A stretch of 64,000 nt of DNA from CAWEFA01 sp963851385. GTDB taxonomy: Bacteria; Bacteroidota; Bacteroidia; Bacteroidales; DTGW01. The stretch covers positions 62,001 to 126,000 of the forward strand of contig CAWKPE010000015.1 in the NCBI GenBank assembly GCA_963851385.1. The letters run 5' to 3'. The position numbers were made by a program, and so were the translations under genes. The stretch's first letter is position 1. Each line of letters starts with the position of its first letter. The notes beneath the pieces were generated by a model. The model had not been told where the DNA came from. It saw nothing but the letters and a program-made list of their open reading frames with translations, and made no database searches. Positions 28,176-39,900 of this stretch are shown here, piece by piece.

Positions 28176-28781
28176 TCATGGAGGCATCATGTGTTGCATT
28201 GTGTAAATTTCAGAACATTCACCTTTAGAAGCTTTATATATTCTTTCCAGATATTGAACGAATTTCATATAAGATTGAACATATTCCCGGCCAGCCTTGA
28301 TATCATTTTTATTATACCCTTTTTTTGAAATAACTAACTGGAAATATTCTTTAGTTTTATTGTTAACCAGAGAATTTATTTGTTGCAATAAACTATCTAT
28401 TTTTCCCTGTTCCAGAGCCTTATTGATATCAACAAATGGTTCATTTTCATTAATACCATTTATTACTACACAAGGACAATCTTCTCCAGATTGATGAATC
28501 CTTATAAGATTCTCTAGAAAATTTCTATCAGCCAATTGTTCAACTTCAGGATTGATTTTTCTTAATCGAATGGTTTTTTCGAACAATTCTTTTATTTCTG
28601 ATTCATCACCAGGTTTTACCCATATAAGTATAAGATTTACATTGCCGGTTTTTAATGCTTCATTTGCAGCTGTAATAACGGGACATTTTTTTGCATCGCA
28701 AAGCGCTTGGACTTTTTGCATTGATATTAATATAAATCCGATTATCATTATACCTGTAACCAAAAAAACTTTTCTTTTCAT
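28176..28781 (-). CDS. Secreted DUF6448-like protein
   Basis: A 201-residue exported protein (signal MKRKVFLVTGIMIIGFILIS, then MQKVQA). 'LCDAKKCPVITAANEALKTG', 'NVNLILIWVKPGDESEIKEL', 'RIHQSGEDCPC', 'NKALEQGKIDSLLQQINSLV' and 'AGREYVQSYMKFVQYLERIY' follow the pattern of the DUF6448 family: small, helical, periplasmic, function unknown. The Cys-rich start ('CDAKKCP') and 'EDCPC' could bind metal or form disulphides. It lies 152 bp upstream of the flavodiiron gene on the same strand and may be co-transcribed, but the gap is wide. Confidence 0.6.
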   Translation of the reverse strand: MKRKVFLVTGIMIIGFILISMQKVQALCDAKKCPVITAANEALKTGNVNLILIWVKPGDESEIKELFEKTIRLRKINPEVEQLADRNFLENLIRIHQSGEDCPCVVINGINENEPFVDINKALEQGKIDSLLQQINSLVNNKTKEYFQLVISKKGYNKNDIKAGREYVQSYMKFVQYLERIYKASKGECSEIYTMQHMMPP

Positions 28782-29255
28782 AGTTTTTAGTTTTTAATTT
28801 GACAATACTTTATTGATTACATTTTTAAACAAAAATATAAAAGCCATTATTCATTATAACAACTATTAATTTCAGAATAATGTTTAAAAAAAATCAATCA
28901 ATATTCCACAAATAGTTTTTATAAAGTTGGCAAATATAAATCTGCCTTGATTTATCTTATCAAATTTAGTATTTAAGTTTAACTTAAATGACGATTAATT
29001 GCCGACATTATTCTTAAATCAGTTTATTTTTAATATTATTCACTTATTATTAATAAGTTATCTTGATATATGCCAGACCAATTTTTCCGATAATCAAACC
29101 TGGTCTAATTGATTATTTTTTTTTATAAAACATTATAAATAAATTAGATAAATCACACTTTGCGTTTTAGCTATTGCTTTATTTCTATCGGTTTCTTACC
29201 TTAGCTTTCTTTTTATATTAACTAAAATTAATTTGTAAACTAATATTGTTTGCTT
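28782..29255. other. AT-rich intergenic region between divergent genes
   Basis: 474 bp between the minus-strand DUF6448 gene and the plus-strand T9SS gene at 29256. It must hold both promoters. A plausible plus-strand pair is TTG near 29174 with TACCTTAG about 20 nt on. I see no repeat, RNA gene or further coding sequence. Confidence 0.4.
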
Positions 29256-30068
29256 ATGAAAAAGTTAATTGCGTTAATTTGCTTTATTGGTTTCAACTAT
29301 TCCATCAATGCTGACATACTTCCTTCAGGACAGAAAGCTATTGAATATTGTGTGAAAATACAAAATGTAGATAGTTTTCCTGGTGTGGCATTTGTAATGG
29401 TAATTAATGAATTTAGAAAAACCATTATAGAATTTACCGAATTAAATTCTAAGGATTGCTTAAATAAAGGATATCAATATAACGGCAGTGAGATATATGC
29501 AATAAATAAAGCATACCTGAACCAAAATGGGATAAATAAAATTGATTATTCTAAGGATAATAATGTTTTGATGACAAATATTTCTGTTCCTGCAGTTTCT
29601 TTTCAATATGTTCCGGATGATTCTCCGGTTAAAAACATTGAAGAATTTTATAGGATATTGGGATTTAATAATACTTCAACAATTATTTATTTATATAAAA
29701 GAGTTACAACATATAATGACGATCATCAAGATTCTGTTATTTTTTCTGCACCTTCAGATTTTGACGATTTAAGAGATACTATTTCTATTGTCACCGGAGT
29801 AAAAAACAATACTAAATCCTCACAATTGCTTATTTATCCCACTCCTTCACAAGAATATTTGAATTTCTTTATGATTAATAGCAGGTCTGGTAATGTTACA
29901 GTGGAATTATTTGATATGGCAGGACATAAATTATCCGTATTTAGTTTTATTAAAAACCAGGAAGAACTTAAGAGAACGATAGATATTAGAAACTTACGCA
30001 GCGGAATATACAACTTAAGGTATTCTTTAGGCAGTTATTTTGAAAATAGGCTTTTTCTGAAAAAGTAA
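29256..30068 (+). CDS. Secreted protein with T9SS type A sorting domain
   Basis: A 270-residue exported protein. I place the start at the ATG at 29256 (MKKLIALICFIGFNYSINA, a clean signal peptide); a TTG two codons upstream is in frame but less likely. The central part has no domain I know. The last 80 residues form a type A T9SS sorting domain: 'LLIYPTPSQEYLNFFMIN', 'VTVELFDMAGHKLSVF', 'RNLRSGIYNLRYS' and a basic end 'NRLFLKK'. The next gene starts 2 bp after this stop, so the two are co-transcribed. Confidence 0.75.
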   Translation: MKKLIALICFIGFNYSINADILPSGQKAIEYCVKIQNVDSFPGVAFVMVINEFRKTIIEFTELNSKDCLNKGYQYNGSEIYAINKAYLNQNGINKIDYSKDNNVLMTNISVPAVSFQYVPDDSPVKNIEEFYRILGFNNTSTIIYLYKRVTTYNDDHQDSVIFSAPSDFDDLRDTISIVTGVKNNTKSSQLLIYPTPSQEYLNFFMINSRSGNVTVELFDMAGHKLSVFSFIKNQEELKRTIDIRNLRSGIYNLRYSLGSYFENRLFLKK

Positions 30069-30070
30069 AT

Positions 30071-30422
30071 ATGGGAAGTTACGAAATACTTTTTCTAAAA
30101 TCTTTATGCTTAACTATTTTCATTGAATTAATCGTTCTTATTATTATTCTAAAGACAATTTATAAAAGGTATAGTATTGCCAATAACGTAATAATATTTG
30201 CTGGAATTTTTACGTCGTTTGCTACTTTACCATACTTGTGGTTTGTATTACCATATTTCTTAAAGAGTAAAATATTATATCATTATAATTAGTGAACTAT
30301 CAGCAGTGATAATTGAGTCCGTTATTTATTATTTTATTTTAAGAATAAGTTACCTGAATTCATTGTTTATTTCGATAATTTGTAATCTGATTTCTTTTCT
30401 GACAGGATTATTAATTTTTTAA
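30071..30422 (+). pseudogene. Small polytopic membrane protein, frameshifted
   Basis: It begins 2 bp after the T9SS gene: 'MGSYEILFLKSLCLTIFIEL', 'IVLIIILKTIYKR', 'TLPYLWFVLPYF'. The frame stops at 30290. In the +1 frame the sequence continues with obvious membrane-protein coding: 'IISELSAVIIESVIYYFILR', 'ISYLNSLFISIICNLISFLT', 'GLLIF', stop at 30420. Joined, they give a four-span protein of about 117 residues, with the slip near 30262-30285. The last 56 bp overlap the 3' end of the convergent MFS gene. Either a recent one-base mutation or an assembly error would explain it. Confidence 0.7.
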
Positions 30423-31464
30423 TCAGTATGACTCGTATCGTTTCCTTTTGATATAATTTGTTATAAAGCATAAGGGCAATAAATAAAATTATGGAAGAGA
30501 ATAAAACCAATAAACCTAAAATCGTTGACTGAGATATAATTTCTTTATATCGAAAAAATGTTGGAAATGCTCCCAATATTAGTGCAAATGAAGCTAATCC
30601 GAATGAAAAACCTGGCCTTCCCGGAAGGAGGTTAGATATGGCAACCAGTGTTATAGGCATTGTGAAATTAAAAAGAAATATACCCGAAAGTCCAAAACTT
30701 AGATAATGTGAACCAAAAGCTAATAAAGGTGCAGAGATAAATAAACTGCAAACGGCGACTTTTAAAAAATCAATCCTATCAGCCAGTAATCCGCCAGTTA
30801 CTTTTCCTAAAGCAATTGACAAAGCTAGTATAAGAGCAAAAATTAAATTTGACTTCCATGGAAAATTTATAGACAATCCTACCATAGAACGTATAGCTAC
30901 CGTGATCATTATTAATAATATAATTAACTTAATAAGATCAAACAATTTTATCTTTGAAGTTTTATATTCAATTTTGGGATTTTTTATAATTATAAAAGCC
31001 AGACAGGCTAATAAAAGCAATATGATAAAAGGCCATTGATTATAAATTTTGAATTTTGCCAACAATATCCCAATTGATAAACCTATTCCTCCCGGAGCTA
31101 CAAATATTCCAGGTGTTAATGCTTTTTTAGGATGAACGTTCAGTGCAATTGTTCCTCCTCCCGTATGAAATAACGCATTACCAACACCGGCCAGAACTGT
31201 AGCAAATAAAGGTAAATTAACAGATAATATTGAAAAAATTATAAGCATACAACCAAAAGCAGAAGCCATAACTGGTTTCTTGAGAAAATCACAAATCCAT
31301 CCAAAGGGAAGTTGTAAGCCAAAAGCCAGTATATTATAGAGAATAGCGTAGAAGAATAAATTTTCACCGGCATTTATTGCAAACAAAATTAGAACCGCAC
31401 AAGATGCATCTACTAATGCATGAGCTATACTATATATTGCAATATTTAGATATAAGTTTCTCAT
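30367..31464 (-). CDS. MFS transporter (Fsr-like)
   Basis: A 365-residue major facilitator with eleven to twelve hydrophobic spans. 'LPFGWICDFLKKPVMASAFG' sits where MFS proteins carry the loop 2-3 motif, and 'GVGNALFHTGGGTIALNVHP' is reminiscent of the fosmidomycin-resistance (Fsr) branch. 'ALGKVTGGLLADRIDFLKVA' is the equivalent loop in the second half. A drug or small-molecule exporter is likely, but the substrate cannot be read. It converges on, and overlaps, the frameshifted small membrane gene. An unrelated MFS fragment lies 18 bp upstream. Confidence 0.8.
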   Translation of the reverse strand: MRNLYLNIAIYSIAHALVDASCAVLILFAINAGENLFFYAILYNILAFGLQLPFGWICDFLKKPVMASAFGCMLIIFSILSVNLPLFATVLAGVGNALFHTGGGTIALNVHPKKALTPGIFVAPGGIGLSIGILLAKFKIYNQWPFIILLLLACLAFIIIKNPKIEYKTSKIKLFDLIKLIILLIMITVAIRSMVGLSINFPWKSNLIFALILALSIALGKVTGGLLADRIDFLKVAVCSLFISAPLLAFGSHYLSFGLSGIFLFNFTMPITLVAISNLLPGRPGFSFGLASFALILGAFPTFFRYKEIISQSTILGLLVLFSSIILFIALMLYNKLYQKETIRVILIKKLIILSEKKSDYKLSK

Positions 31465-31482
31465 ATATGAAAATAATTCAAA

Positions 31483-31824
31483 TTAACTAGCAACTTGTTT
31501 TTTAGCTTTCCATGATGTATAGACGCCAATCGCGCACAATAAAACAAGAATAAAAAATGTAATATGAATGCTGCTCATTAATTTCGGCATAACGTTGGGC
31601 GTAAACTTCACTTTACCAACACAAATTGAAATAACCATCATAGTAATACCAAAACTAAATGATTGTCCTGTAAGCCTCATGGTATTTATAGTAGCAGACG
31701 CCATGTCGAGATATTTGGAACCAACAGAACCCATAATAACATTGACATTTGGTGAAGAAAATAAACCAAATCCAATTCCTAATAATATTGAACTACGATA
31801 TATTCTTAAATTGTGATATTTCAT
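31483..31824 (-). pseudogene. C-terminal fragment of a DHA2-type MFS transporter
   Basis: 113 residues corresponding only to the last spans of a DHA2 (EmrB/QacA-like) permease: 'LLGIGFGLFSSPNVNVIMGS', 'VGSKYLDMASATINTMRLTG', 'QSFSFGITMMVISI'. Intact relatives exceed 400 residues. Nothing upstream supplies the missing part: the divergent cyclophilin gene begins 85 bp away. This is therefore a remnant of a deleted gene, distinct from the neighbouring MFS gene. Confidence 0.75.
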
Positions 31825-31909
31825 TAAATTGAATTTTAATTTACCAATAAAAAAACATAGCTAAAATATTGCTATATTTAAACTTTAATAAATTCTAAAG
31901 CTAATATAA

Positions 31910-32744
31910 ATGAAAACATTGATAACAATAGCGCTATTTAATGTCTTTTTAAATTTTACAATTTATAGTCAGCAAAACAGGGAAACTTTAGTTTTAATAA
32001 AAACGAACATAGGTGATATTAAGATCAAATTGTCTAATAAAACTCCAAAACATAGAGACAATTTCATTAAACTTGTTAATCAAAAGTATTATGATAGTTT
32101 GCTTTTTCATAGAGTGATTAAAGATTTTATGATTCAAACCGGAGATCCTAATTCAAAACATGCAACAATGTCTGCTCATTTAGGAACTGGCGGGCCAAAT
32201 TATACTATACCTGCTGAAATAGATTCATCTTTAATTCATAAAAAAGGAGCAGTCGCGGCTGCCCGTTCAGGCGATGAAGTAAATCCGCTTAAAGCTTCTT
32301 CCGGTTCTCAGTTTTATATTGTCGAAGGTCAAATATATAATGACAATGGTTTAGCACAAATTGAAACCAAATTAAATAGTAACAGACAAAAGAATGAGGT
32401 CAGGGATTATCTAGGCAAACCCGAAAATAAAACACTTAAAAATGAAGTTGTAAAATATCAAAAATTAGGCGATAAATTAAAATTGGATTCTATAGGCCAA
32501 ATTAGTTGTTAGATTAGTCAACGAAAAATATAAAAATGAACCGCCTATAAAATTTTCAGAATATCAAAGAAAAATATATAAAACAATAGGAGGAACGCCT
32601 TTCCTGGATATGAATTATACAGTTTTTGGAGAAGTTGTAGAAGGTTTAGACATCGTTGATAAAATTGCAAATGTTGAAACGATGCCTGGCGATCGTCCTA
32701 AAAATGATGTAAGAATAATTTCGGCAAGAGTAGTAAAAGAGTAA
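31910..32744 (+). pseudogene. Cyclophilin-type peptidyl-prolyl isomerase, frameshifted
   Basis: A signal peptide (MKTLITIALFNVFLNFTIYS, then Q) is followed by a cyclophilin core: 'TNIGDIKIKLSNKTPKHRDN', 'LLFHRVIKDFMIQTGDPNS' with the active-site Arg, and 'AVAAARSGDEVNPLKASSGS' then 'QFYIVEG'. The frame stops at 32510. The +1 frame then gives the expected remainder after the family's helical insert: 'YKTIGGTPFLDMNYTVFGEV', 'VEGLDIVDKIANVETMPGDR', 'PKNDVRIISARVV', stop 32742. Repaired, it is a normal Bacteroidota periplasmic PPIase of about 278 residues. A one-base error near 32500 separates the halves. Confidence 0.8.
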
Positions 32745-33121
32745 AAATGTTTCTTAGGCTATTAGATGTTAGGCTTTAGGCATTGGGCGTTAGTAATTAG
32801 TATTGAGCATTTTATAATAATTATTCATAATTAATTATTCATAATTCTATCAACAATTATCTATTGTCAATAAAATATCATCAAATATATTAATAAATTT
32901 TACTATTCCTTGTTTCCTACGGCATAGATTTTGACATAATTACAACTTCACTTTTTAATAGTTTTTATAATAAATTAAGTATTTATCATTTTAAACTATT
33001 TTAAGATTTTACTATCTAAATAGAAATTAAAAGACAAAATCAAAATTTAACATTTATTTACTTTTGCCAAGTTTTATTGAAATCATTATCACAAATAATA
33101 AATAAAACTAATAATTAAAAT
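32745..33121. other. AT-rich intergenic region with degenerate TTAGGC-type repeats
   Basis: 377 bp. It begins with irregular short repeats (TTAGGCTATTAG, GTTAGGCTTTAGG, GGGCGTTAG) at about 32755-32800. It ends with a -7-like TACTTTTG at 33059-33066, 55 bp before the TonB receptor start. No gene is seen. Confidence 0.45.
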
Positions 33122-35653
33122 ATGAAAAAGTAGCTTTTATTTTTTTTACTTTGATTCTTATTCAGATTTCACAATCAGCATTTTGCCAAGGTACACAAAG
33201 AGGCAATTATCAGGGAACAATGCCAATGGATGCGCAAGTTACAGGAACTGTCATTGATGAGACAACAGGGCAACCTGTGGAATATGCAATTATTGCTATA
33301 CACCGAATGAAAGATTCTTCGTTAGTAACAGGTGTTAGCAGTAAGACTAATGGAAGTTTTGTTGTTGATGGATTGCCATATGGTAAGTTTTATGCAGAAA
33401 TTACTTTTGTAGGATATAAAAAACAAAGAGTTGTTAACATTTTACTTACTCCAAATCAAAAATCAACAAACATTGGTAACAGTAAAAATTCAACCGTCTT
33501 CAACTGATATCAATGCGGTAGTAGTTACAGGCGAAAAACCAGCAATAGAATATAAAATTGATAAAAAAGTTGTAGATGTCAGCTCAAATATTGCTGCAGC
33601 TGGTGGTACTGTTGTTGATGCACTTCAGAATATCCCTTCAATTCAAACCGATGTCGAAGGCAATGTAACACTTCGAGGAAATTCAAATTTTACTGTGCTG
33701 GTTGATGGAAGCCATCACCACTACAGGTAGCGAGGCTTTGCAACAAATTCCGGCAAACCTGGTACAGAATGTTGAGATTATAACCAATCCCTCGGCAAAA
33801 TACGATGCCGAAGGCACTGCCGGTATTATTAATGTAGTAATGAAAAAACAAGAAGTTCGCGGGATCAATGGAATTTTCAATGTTACAGGAGGGACTGGGG
33901 ATAATTTAAGTACGCTTGATAAATATAGCGCCAATATGAACCTAAACTATAAATATTCGAAATTTAATTTCACTTTGGGTGCTGATTTCACAGATATGAA
34001 ATATGCATTGACTTCTTATTCACATTCTCAAAATGACACCCTTAATAAACTTGTATTAGACCGAACGGCAAATGGTAATGGTTATTTTCACAGACAGGGC
34101 AGAGGAATAAAATTAGGTGTTGATTACAATATTACAAGAAACAGTACCATTTCATTAATGGGTAATATTGGGCTTCGCAAAATGCAACGTATCATTTAAT
34201 AATTATACTTATGATATTCGTAATATTTATAATTTGAAATATGATACATTGAAAAACACAAATGATACTAATTATATTGCAAACTCATTAACTGGAATAA
34301 CCCGCATTATATTACAACCTAAACCTTGACTACCAGCTTAAGATTGATGATAATGGCCAGCAATTATCTGCTTCAGTTTATTTTAATACCGGGCCAGACA
34401 ATGCCCCATCAAATACTTATACTGATACAACATATTCGAATTGGATTCCAGTGAATAATAATCAATCTCTATTACAAATAGCCCAAAACAGCAATGAAAC
34501 AGAGATCAGGGGAAAACTTGATTACGCACTTCCAATTGGAGCGAAAGGAAAATTAGAAACAGGCTATCAGGGCCGGTATTATCAAAATAATAGGTTACGA
34601 TTTGATAAGTGGAAATATTTATCTTCATACCTAATTCCAATCAACAGATAGATGCTAAAGACCAAATCAAGCTGGTTATATATCGTTTTCAAATTCTTCG
34701 TTTATAGATTACCAGTTAGGGTTTAGGAGCAGAATATGAAATTCGTGAGATAAGCTTAAGCGATACTACAAATGGAACTATTGACAAAAAAATGAATAAG
34801 CTTTTTTCGGCACCAACATGTGCATTTATCCAAACAACTTCCCTGGGATTTACAATTACAGGCCAGCTATACCAGGCGCATAAACAGACCAAGGGATTGG
34901 AACCTGAACCCTGTAGCAAGATATCAAAGCCCAACACAAATTATGATAGGTAATCCTGGTTTGAAACCGGAAATTGCCAATTCTATCGAACTCAATTTGC
35001 AAAAAAAATTAAATGAAATTTCATTCATTTCCGTTGAAAGCTTTTTTAAGCAAACAGATGATTTGATGTATATGGCGCATGGTTACTACAATAATATAAA
35101 CTCGATAACATGGGAAAACCTTGGCCATGACCGTTCAATTGGCGCTGAATTTATGTTAAACCTAGCTCTTGCACGTTGGTTTATTTTTAATGCATCTTCA
35201 GATGTTTACAATTATCATATCTTCGGACAACTAAGGCTAGATTCACTTGGCAAAACCAGCACCAACACTTGGAATATTAAAATAAATCCTACAATACGTT
35301 TACCCTGGGGTATGGGCATCCAAATAAATTATACATATAATGGTACTACCATTAATCCCACAGGAGGATCCGTATCAAGTAATTATTCTTTAGGTATTGG
35401 ATTAAGGCAGGAAATACTGAAACGCAAAGGTTCTTTAACGTTGATGGCACAAAACCCTATTGGCCACACCAGGGTTATCTCTACAACATATGGGAATAAC
35501 ACGACATCCTATAGCTGGTTGCAACGTGAATCTCAGGTATTTATGTTTACTTTTAGCTATCGTTTCAATAATTATAAAGCACAAAAAACCAAACAACAAC
35601 AGGACGATAACAATAATAATCAGGATATGGATATGAATGGGGGAGGAATGTAA
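33122..35653 (+). pseudogene. TonB-dependent outer-membrane receptor, multiply frameshifted
   Basis: Successive frames give one receptor. The start ATG at 33122 meets a stop at codon 4. A carboxypeptidase-regulatory domain follows ('AQVTGTVIDETTGQPVEYAI', to 33507), then the plug start ('VVTGEKPAIEYKIDKKVVDV', 'GGTVVDALQNIPSIQTDVEG', to 33730). The plug end is 'NPSAKYDAEGTAGIINVVMK' (from 33702). Barrel pieces lie at 33840-34199, 34451-34651 and 34820-35653 ('GNPGLKPEIANSIELNLQKK'), ending 'QDMDMNGGGM'. At least five frame changes are needed. It belongs to the OMP_b-brl_3-like group of receptors without a SusD partner. This is an inactive gene unless most shifts are assembly errors. Confidence 0.82.
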
Positions 35654-35658
35654 ACTTT

Positions 35659-36471
35659 TTAATCAAAACTATAAATGAATTCTGCTCCCAATGGTGTAAC
35701 ATAAAAAGAATAATTCTGCTTTTTCTGAGTAGCATTTATTAAGTTTTTAAATCCTGCTCCTACAGTTTTGCCTATTGCATAACCTATAAAAGCACCTCCA
35801 ACAGCATCAGAAAACCAGTGAATATTGGTTGAAACCCCCAGTCCGATCAAAGAAGCATAAGTCAAAGATCCGATTTTAATGGCATTATTTTCTGGGTATA
35901 GTTCAATTAAGGTAGTTGCCATTGCAAAAGCTATCGTTGTATGAGTGCTGGGCCATCCTTCATAGGCTCCTCCTTTAAGAAAGCCAAACCGAAAATTTCC
36001 ACTGTAATCATTTTTATTCTCAGGAAAATCCGGAGGCACTCTACCTGTAAATACTTTAATTGCCGATGAAATTACTCCACCTAGAATCGCTGCCTGTCCC
36101 ATAGCGAAACCCGTTATTTGCAAATCAGAATTATTATCTATGCGTCCATATAAATAGAAACTCAAAGGGACAATCAAAGGGATTAAGCCTCCAGCACCAA
36201 CTGAAATAAAGCCAGCATTTCCAATCCATTTATGTCTCATTGACATGTTGTACCATTTCCAATCTATTCCACTTTTAATTATTCCATAAGTACTAATTCC
36301 GGCTAACACATAATTTAATCCGTAATGATAAGAAAATGATCCAATAAAATGATTGTCTAATCCGTAAAAAACTTTACTAAATGGAATCTGATGGGTATTG
36401 CTTACACTATCTTGTGTAAAACTTTTTATTGAAAAAAATATACTAAAGCTTGAAAAATAATCCATTTCCAA
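35659..36471 (-). CDS. PAP2-family membrane phosphatase
   Basis: A 270-residue PAP2 (type 2 phosphatidic-acid phosphatase) protein. The three motifs are recognisable: 'KVFTGRVPP' (K-x6-RP-like), 'EGWPSTHTTIAFAMA' (PSGH, here PSTH) and 'GLGVSTNIHWFSDAVGGAFI' (SRx5HxxSD), where the usual Arg is replaced and His and Asp are kept. Members dephosphorylate lipid phosphates such as undecaprenyl pyrophosphate or phosphatidylglycerophosphate at the membrane. It converges on the broken TonB receptor with only 5 bp between the stops. The loss of the motif-3 Arg lowers confidence in full activity. Confidence 0.75.
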   Translation of the reverse strand: MEMDYFSSFSIFFSIKSFTQDSVSNTHQIPFSKVFYGLDNHFIGSFSYHYGLNYVLAGISTYGIIKSGIDWKWYNMSMRHKWIGNAGFISVGAGGLIPLIVPLSFYLYGRIDNNSDLQITGFAMGQAAILGGVISSAIKVFTGRVPPDFPENKNDYSGNFRFGFLKGGAYEGWPSTHTTIAFAMATTLIELYPENNAIKIGSLTYASLIGLGVSTNIHWFSDAVGGAFIGYAIGKTVGAGFKNLINATQKKQNYSFYVTPLGAEFIYSFD

Positions 36472-36630
36472 ATATTATTAGTATTCATAATATTGCATGA
36501 TATTTGTTTAAGTTAAACAATTTGAGAATAAAATATGTTGGAAACAGAATTTATGCAATTTTAAGAAATGAAGATCCTCTTTGCATGCAAAGAATCTATA
36601 TTATTATTTTCTAAAAACGAATATTATTGT

Positions 36631-39600
36631 TCAAAAGTCTGACATATATTGTTTAAATACAATATTTATTTTGTTGAATAATTCATTTTGTCCATATGTT
36701 TGTGTAAGCTGTAATAATTGGTTTAAAGTGTAAAGAGATAATCTCTTATCTTCATTAATACTTCCAGCAAGGCTTTCTCTCAAACTTGAATAATATGATA
36801 ATTGCATATTCAAATTATCAAATAAGTTTTCTACTAGATTATTTGCTTTTGAAATCTGATTAGCCCTATAATATTCCTCAATTAAATTATTTTGACCATA
36901 GACTAAGTGGTACTTGTTCCACCGGAAAAATATTAAAACATTTGTCCAATACTTTTACTGCCGAATCAATCTTATTTTCATTTATCAATTGTTCAGCCAA
37001 ACGGGCAAAAGTGGTTCTGATAATTTGTAATCATCCTTATATTGTTCTCATCTAAATATACTTTTGGATTTGAAGCATTGCCCCATTTGAATTTGTTCAT
37101 TAGATTATCGTAGAGAATTTTTGAGTCAATACTTCCGATTTTTTCCATGGTATTTTTATTTTCCACGGGAATCAGCCTGTAAGCGAATCCGTCCAACCTG
37201 AAATATTTTGAAAGTCCAAGATAAGTTTCTTCTGAAGCCGGGGCAACAAAATATATCGGACGATTCCAGTTATTGTTTGCAACCAGATCAAGAATCATCA
37301 TGTCTGCTTTATATATTGCAGTTCTTTTTCCTATGTCCCATTTCATTTCAGGTACAATTGATTTAGCAAAAGAAGGAGTAACAGTACCATTAGCCAATAC
37401 TTTTGCAGTATCAATAACAAGACTAAATTTTCTGGCAGGCAGGTAATCTATTTTTTCATTATAATTATCCAAAGTTTTAGTTGAAGGATCATCACTGGCA
37501 ACAAAATCCATAACTTCTTTCAAAGGAGTATAGTCTTTAAGTCTTTCAACTACATATAAAACATCTCTGGAACCTGTCTGATATTTTTCTCTTTTCATGG
37601 AAAATGGAACAGGATCGGATTCGTATACTTTTCGCTGCATTTGTTCAATGTACCAATCGGCACTCAAATAACTAAGATTTACAACTCTGACATCGGTTCG
37701 GACTCCAAGTACTTCCTGATCGCACCAAAGCGGAAAAGTATCATTATCACCATTGGTGAAAAGTACTGCGTCGGGAGCGCAGGAATTTAAATAATCATAA
37801 CCAAAATCAGTTGATGTGTAACGATTTGAACGATCATGATCACCCCAGTTTTCATGCGCCATTAATCCAGGAACCAGTATTAAACATAACGTTATTACAG
37901 ATATTTGTTTTAAAATATTCTGCTTCTTTTTACCAATCCAGGTAATTATTCCCATGACGCCTAAACCAATCCAGATAGCGAAAGCAAAATATGAACCATC
38001 ATAAGAATAATCGCGTTCACGAGGCTCATATGGTTTTTGATTCAGATATAATATGATTGCTATGCTGGTCATGAAAAACATAACCATAATTACCCAAAAA
38101 TTTCTTTTATTATTTTGGAAATGAAAAAATATGCCAATAATTCCTAATATTAAAGGAAGCATAAAATAAGTATGTCGACCTTTATTGTTTTTAAATTTGT
38201 ATCCTGAGATGTTATCAGGCAAATTGTTCTGATTTCCTAATCTTAATTGATCATAAAATTTAATACCTGTAATCCAGTTCCCTCTTAAAATATCTCCATG
38301 TCCCTGTATATCGTTTTGCCTTCCGCTAAAATTCCACATAAAGTACCGGAAGTACATCCAACTTACCTGGTAACGGAAAAAGAATAATAAATTTTCACCA
38401 AATGTTGGCTTATAAATAGTTGTTGGTTCTCCCTGCTGATCGTTTGTCTGAATGGGGACTCCTTTAATATTGGCCCATTCTTTATATTTTTCAACATGGC
38501 TGCTCTCATTACTCCACATGCGAGGGAAAAAAGTACAAAATTCCGGGTCATATTGATAATCCGGCATATTATAAATTACTTCATATTTGCCATTTTTTTG
38601 AACATATATTGGTTTGCCTTCTTTTGTTTCCCTTATTGGTGCATTATAATATGGACCATAAAGTAAAGGTCTGCTGCCATATTGTTCCCTTCCAAGATAT
38701 GAAAGCAAACTGAAAATGTCTGAGGGACTGTCTTCGTTTAAAGGTGTGTTTGCGTTAGAACGTAGTATTGACATTGTATACGAAGAGAATCCAATTAGAA
38801 TTACAGTTAAACAAAGAACGATTGTATTAATAAGAGCTTTTCTTTTAACCGTTGTGTACCATATAGCCCATGAAAGAACCAGAAACAATAATACAACAAA
38901 GAATATCCACCCGGAATTAAAAGGAAGGTTCATTCCATTTACAAAAAGCAATTCAAACCACGATGCTACTGCAAATGTACCTTGTATAATTCCATACATG
39001 ACTAAACCCAGAATAAAAAATGAAAGTATCATTGTAAAAATTGTACCTTTTATTGTCACCTTATATTTTCTAAAATAATATATCAGCGCGAGAGCAGGAA
39101 TGGTCAATAGATTTAGTAAATGAATACCAATTGATAATCCCATAAGATATGCAATAAGTATAATCCACCTGTTTGCATATTGTTCATCTGCTACTTCTTC
39201 CCATTTAAGCATAGCCCAGAAGATAAGCGCGGTGAACATAGCCGAAGGAGAAAATACTACTGCTTCAACAGTTGAAAACCAGAAACTATCGCAAAATGTA
39301 AATGTCAGGGCTCCCACAATCCCGCTTCCTATAATTGAAATTATTTCAGTTGTGGAATATTCTCCTTTTTGACCGGTTATTTTCCTTGCAAGACGGGTGA
39401 TGATCCAAAAAAGGAATAATACGGTAAAACCGCCACACAATGCTGAAAAGAAATTAACCATTATTGGTACTTTGGAAATATCTCCACCTGCAAATAAAGT
39501 TGCAAAGTGTCCAAGCATAGCAAACATCGGATATCCGGGGGGATGACTCACTTCAAGTTTAAACGCGCATGATATGAATTCACCACAATCCCAAAAACTA

Positions 39601-39692
39601 GCAGTAGGTTCAACTGTTTTTAAATAAACAGATGAAGCTATTATGAAAATTATCCAACCAGCTATATTATTGATACGCCTAAACTTTTCCAT
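36631..39692 (-). pseudogene. DUF2723 (GT117-like) membrane protein, C-terminus frameshifted
   Basis: The 899-codon main frame (36993-39692) is a typical Bacteroidota DUF2723 protein: 'TASFWDCGEFISCAFKLEVS', then 'HPPGYPMF', about eleven spans and a periplasmic part ('NGDNDTFPLWCDQEVLGVRT'). DUF2723 enzymes are linked to protein O-glycosylation. It ends abruptly at 'ITNYQNHFCPFG'. The expected helical tail continues in another frame ('FARLAEQLINENKIDSAVKV', then 'LDKCFNIFP') and a third ('VYGQNNLIEEYYRANQISKA', 'NNLVENLFDNLNMQLSYYSS'), to the stop at 36631. Two one-base shifts, near 37010 and 36920, are needed. The catalytic and membrane part is intact, so the truncated protein may still work. 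Confidence 0.82.
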
Positions 39693-39900
39693 AAACTTTT
39701 TTATTATTTCTTAGTTTCTTTTAAAATTAGCAGCAATTTAATTTTCATGTTTAATATAATTAATTTTAGAATGTTAAAAAAACATAATTTATTATTAATA
39801 CTTAATCAAATTCTATTTTTTATTATTCTAGGATGAACTCTTAAGTATCATGTTCAAAAACCAAAAGGATTAAAAAATATTTGTATTCTTTAGTAATCAA

